A stretch of DNA of 64,000 bases. Source: Embleya hyalina (GTDB taxonomy: Bacteria > Actinomycetota > Actinomycetes > Streptomycetales > Streptomycetaceae). Positions 62,555 to 64,000 of the stretch are shown here, piece by piece. Made by a program: the position numbers and the translations under genes. The DNA is taken from positions 1 to 64,000 of the forward strand of contig NZ_BIFH01000023.1 of NCBI RefSeq assembly GCF_003967355.1, read 5' to 3'. Every line of letters starts with the position of its first letter. Position 1 is the stretch's first letter. The notes below the pieces were generated by a model. The model saw only the letters and a list, made by a program, of their open reading frames with translations. It was not told where the DNA came from and made no database searches.

Positions 62555-64000
62555 CTACGCGGGGTTGCGCACCGGCAGGCCGATGACCCCGTCGACGAAG
62601 GCGAACTCCTGGCGCATCTGCCGGATTCGCTCCTCGACGACCAGCGAGCCGTGGCCCGCGTCGTAGCGGTATACCTCGTGCGGCTTGCCCAACTGGGCCA
62701 GCCGCTCGACGTAGTTCTCGATCTGCTTGATCGGGCAGCGCGGGTCGTTCTCGCCGGCGCTGATGTACACCGGCACCCGGACCTGCTCGACGTAGGTCAG
62801 CGGCGAGGAGGCGGCCCAGCGCTCCGGGACCTCCTCGGGCGAGCCGCCGAGCAGCGTGCGGTCCATCGCCTTCAGCACGTCCATCTCGTCGTGGTAGGCG
62901 GTGACATAGTCCGCGACCGGCACCGCGGCCAGGCCCAGGGCCCACGCCTCGGGCTGCACACCCAGGCCGAGCAGGGTCAGGTAGCCGCCCCACGAACCGC
63001 CGGAGAGCACGATCCGCTCCGGGTCGGCCAGGCCCGACTCGACGGCCCACGCGCGGACCGCGCCGATGTCCTCCAGCTCGATCAGGCCGATCCGCACCCG
63101 CAGCGCGTCGGTCCAGTCCTTGCCGTAGCCGGTCGAGCCCCGGTAGTTGACCCGGACCACCGCGAAGCCGTGGTCGACCCAGGCCGCGACGTCGGCGGCG
63201 AAGTGGTCGCCGTCGTGCGCGGTGGGCCCGCCGTGGATGTTGAACACGGTCGGGAACGGACCCTCGCCCACCGGCTTGGACACCAGCGCGTGCACACGGC
63301 CGCCGGGGCCCTCGACCCACGCGTCGGTGACCGGGACCGACCCGGGCGGGCGTTCGCCGGGCGGGGTGAGCAGCGCGCCGCCCGCGGTCGAGCGCAGTTC
63401 GGCGGGGGTCGAGCCGCTGGACCAGTGGTACTCGACGCTGCCGTCGGGCCGCGCGCCGGAGCCGCCGATGGTGCCGGGCGGGGTGTCGATCCGGGCGAGT
63501 TCGCCGCTTTCGAGGTCGTAGCGGTACAACTCGGAACGCCCGTGTTGCTCGTGGTCGACCAGCAGCGCGCGGCCGTCGGGATACCAGTCGGCGGACAGGT
63601 CGCCGGGCAGCCCGAGGTCGAGTTCGGTCTCGGTACCGGTCAGCGGCTCCCACAGCAGCACCTCGTCCCGGCCGCGCCGCTGGTGCACGACCAGCAGGCG
63701 CTGGTCGCCGGCGACGGGGGAGAAGCCCATCGAGGACAGGTCGAAGTCCGGCCGGCCCCCCTCGGGGCCGTCGTGCAGGTCGGCCACCGGCGTGCCGTCC
63801 AGACGCAACACGCGCAGCGACGAGCGCATCGCGTCGCCGTGCTCGTTGTGGGCGACGACCAGGTGCGTGCCGTCCTCGGACAGCCCCGACAACCAGGCCG
63901 ACTCGGCGTGCCGGTATACGGTCACCGGCTCGGCGCCGGGGCGTACGACGTGGATCGAGGAGCCCTCGTCGTCGCTCATCCGGCCGACCACCACGGTGCC
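62555..64000 (-). CDS. S9 prolyl oligopeptidase-like peptidase, 5' partial
   Basis: At least 479 residues, with the N-terminus beyond the window. The visible part holds beta-propeller repeats (FSPVAGDQRLLVVHQRRG..., ADWYPDGRALLVDH) and the alpha/beta hydrolase domain with nucleophile GGSWGGY, acid in ENDPRCP and catalytic His in DAGHGSL. Likely a dipeptidyl or acylaminoacyl peptidase. Confidence 0.93.
   Translation of the reverse strand, partial: GTVVVGRMSDDEGSSIHVVRPGAEPVTVYRHAESAWLSGLSEDGTHLVVAHNEHGDAMRSSLRVLRLDGTPVADLHDGPEGGRPDFDLSSMGFSPVAGDQRLLVVHQRRGRDEVLLWEPLTGTETELDLGLPGDLSADWYPDGRALLVDHEQHGRSELYRYDLESGELARIDTPPGTIGGSGARPDGSVEYHWSSGSTPAELRSTAGGALLTPPGERPPGSVPVTDAWVEGPGGRVHALVSKPVGEGPFPTVFNIHGGPTAHDGDHFAADVAAWVDHGFAVVRVNYRGSTGYGKDWTDALRVRIGLIELEDIGAVRAWAVESGLADPERIVLSGGSWGGYLTLLGLGVQPEAWALGLAAVPVADYVTAYHDEMDVLKAMDRTLLGGSPEEVPERWAASSPLTYVEQVRVPVYISAGENDPRCPIKQIENYVERLAQLGKPHEVYRYDAGHGSLVVEERIRQMRQEFAFVDGVIGLPVRNPA

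Overview
The window is high-GC actinobacterial DNA with GTG/TTG starts, strong codon bias, long Pro/Ala linkers and the chromosomal gene order ffs-dnaX-ybaB-recR-DUF5063-ask-asd, together with a tadA/upp/sigma-B-type sigma block. Both point to Streptomyces or a close relative in the Streptomycetales. Genus cannot be fixed from the sequence alone.

Layout. 1-8470: housekeeping and regulation (PP2C-like protein, secreted tyrosine phosphatase, sigma-B/F-type sigma factor, PH-domain membrane protein, upp, tadA and its partner), ending at tRNA-Ser(CGA). 8512-23156: a complete actinomycete integrative and conjugative element (AICE) inserted in that tRNA and bounded by perfect 62-bp direct repeats. 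It carries int and xis, a replication module (DUF3631 ATPase plus Prim-Pol), a co-transcribed cassette (C5-MTase-like, PAPS-reductase-like and RapZ-C-like proteins), a transfer module (TraB/FtsK translocase, DUF2637 spread protein, small partners) and a KorSA/Pif-type control module (GntR regulator, PP2C-like protein, Nudix protein). 23163-47984: chromosomal accessory region with a LytR_C protein, a HerA-like ATPase, a MoxR-like AAA plus metallopeptidase/VWA pair, an unusual SARP-CGNR fusion, three two-component systems, an ABC exporter and an HNH protein. 48621-52652: a small integrase-less island in tRNA-Ser(GGA). Its att copies and arm-type repeats have the same geometry as those of the AICE, so it looks like a cis-mobilizable element (CIME) or AICE remnant carrying an SDR / AraC / monooxygenase-like / alpha-beta hydrolase cassette. 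52752-62237: SRP RNA, dnaX, ybaB, recR, DUF5063, aspartokinase, ASA dehydrogenase, an ECF sigma factor with a membrane partner, and SURF1. 62555-64000: an S9 peptidase cut by the window end.

How it works together. In the AICE almost all replication and transfer genes are on the minus strand with 4-bp ATGA/GTGA overlaps, read away from the GntR gene. Two exact inverted copies of a 14-bp palindromic operator lie between the divergent transcripts. Two hairpins with nearly identical 16-nt loops but different, fully paired stems stand 33-40 nt upstream of two genes of the minus-strand units. The arm sites flanking the att cores of the AICE and of the second island match in sequence and in distance (93 bp on one side, 116-117 bp on the other). 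This is the strongest new observation in the window and suggests trans-mobilization of the island by the AICE integrase or a close relative.
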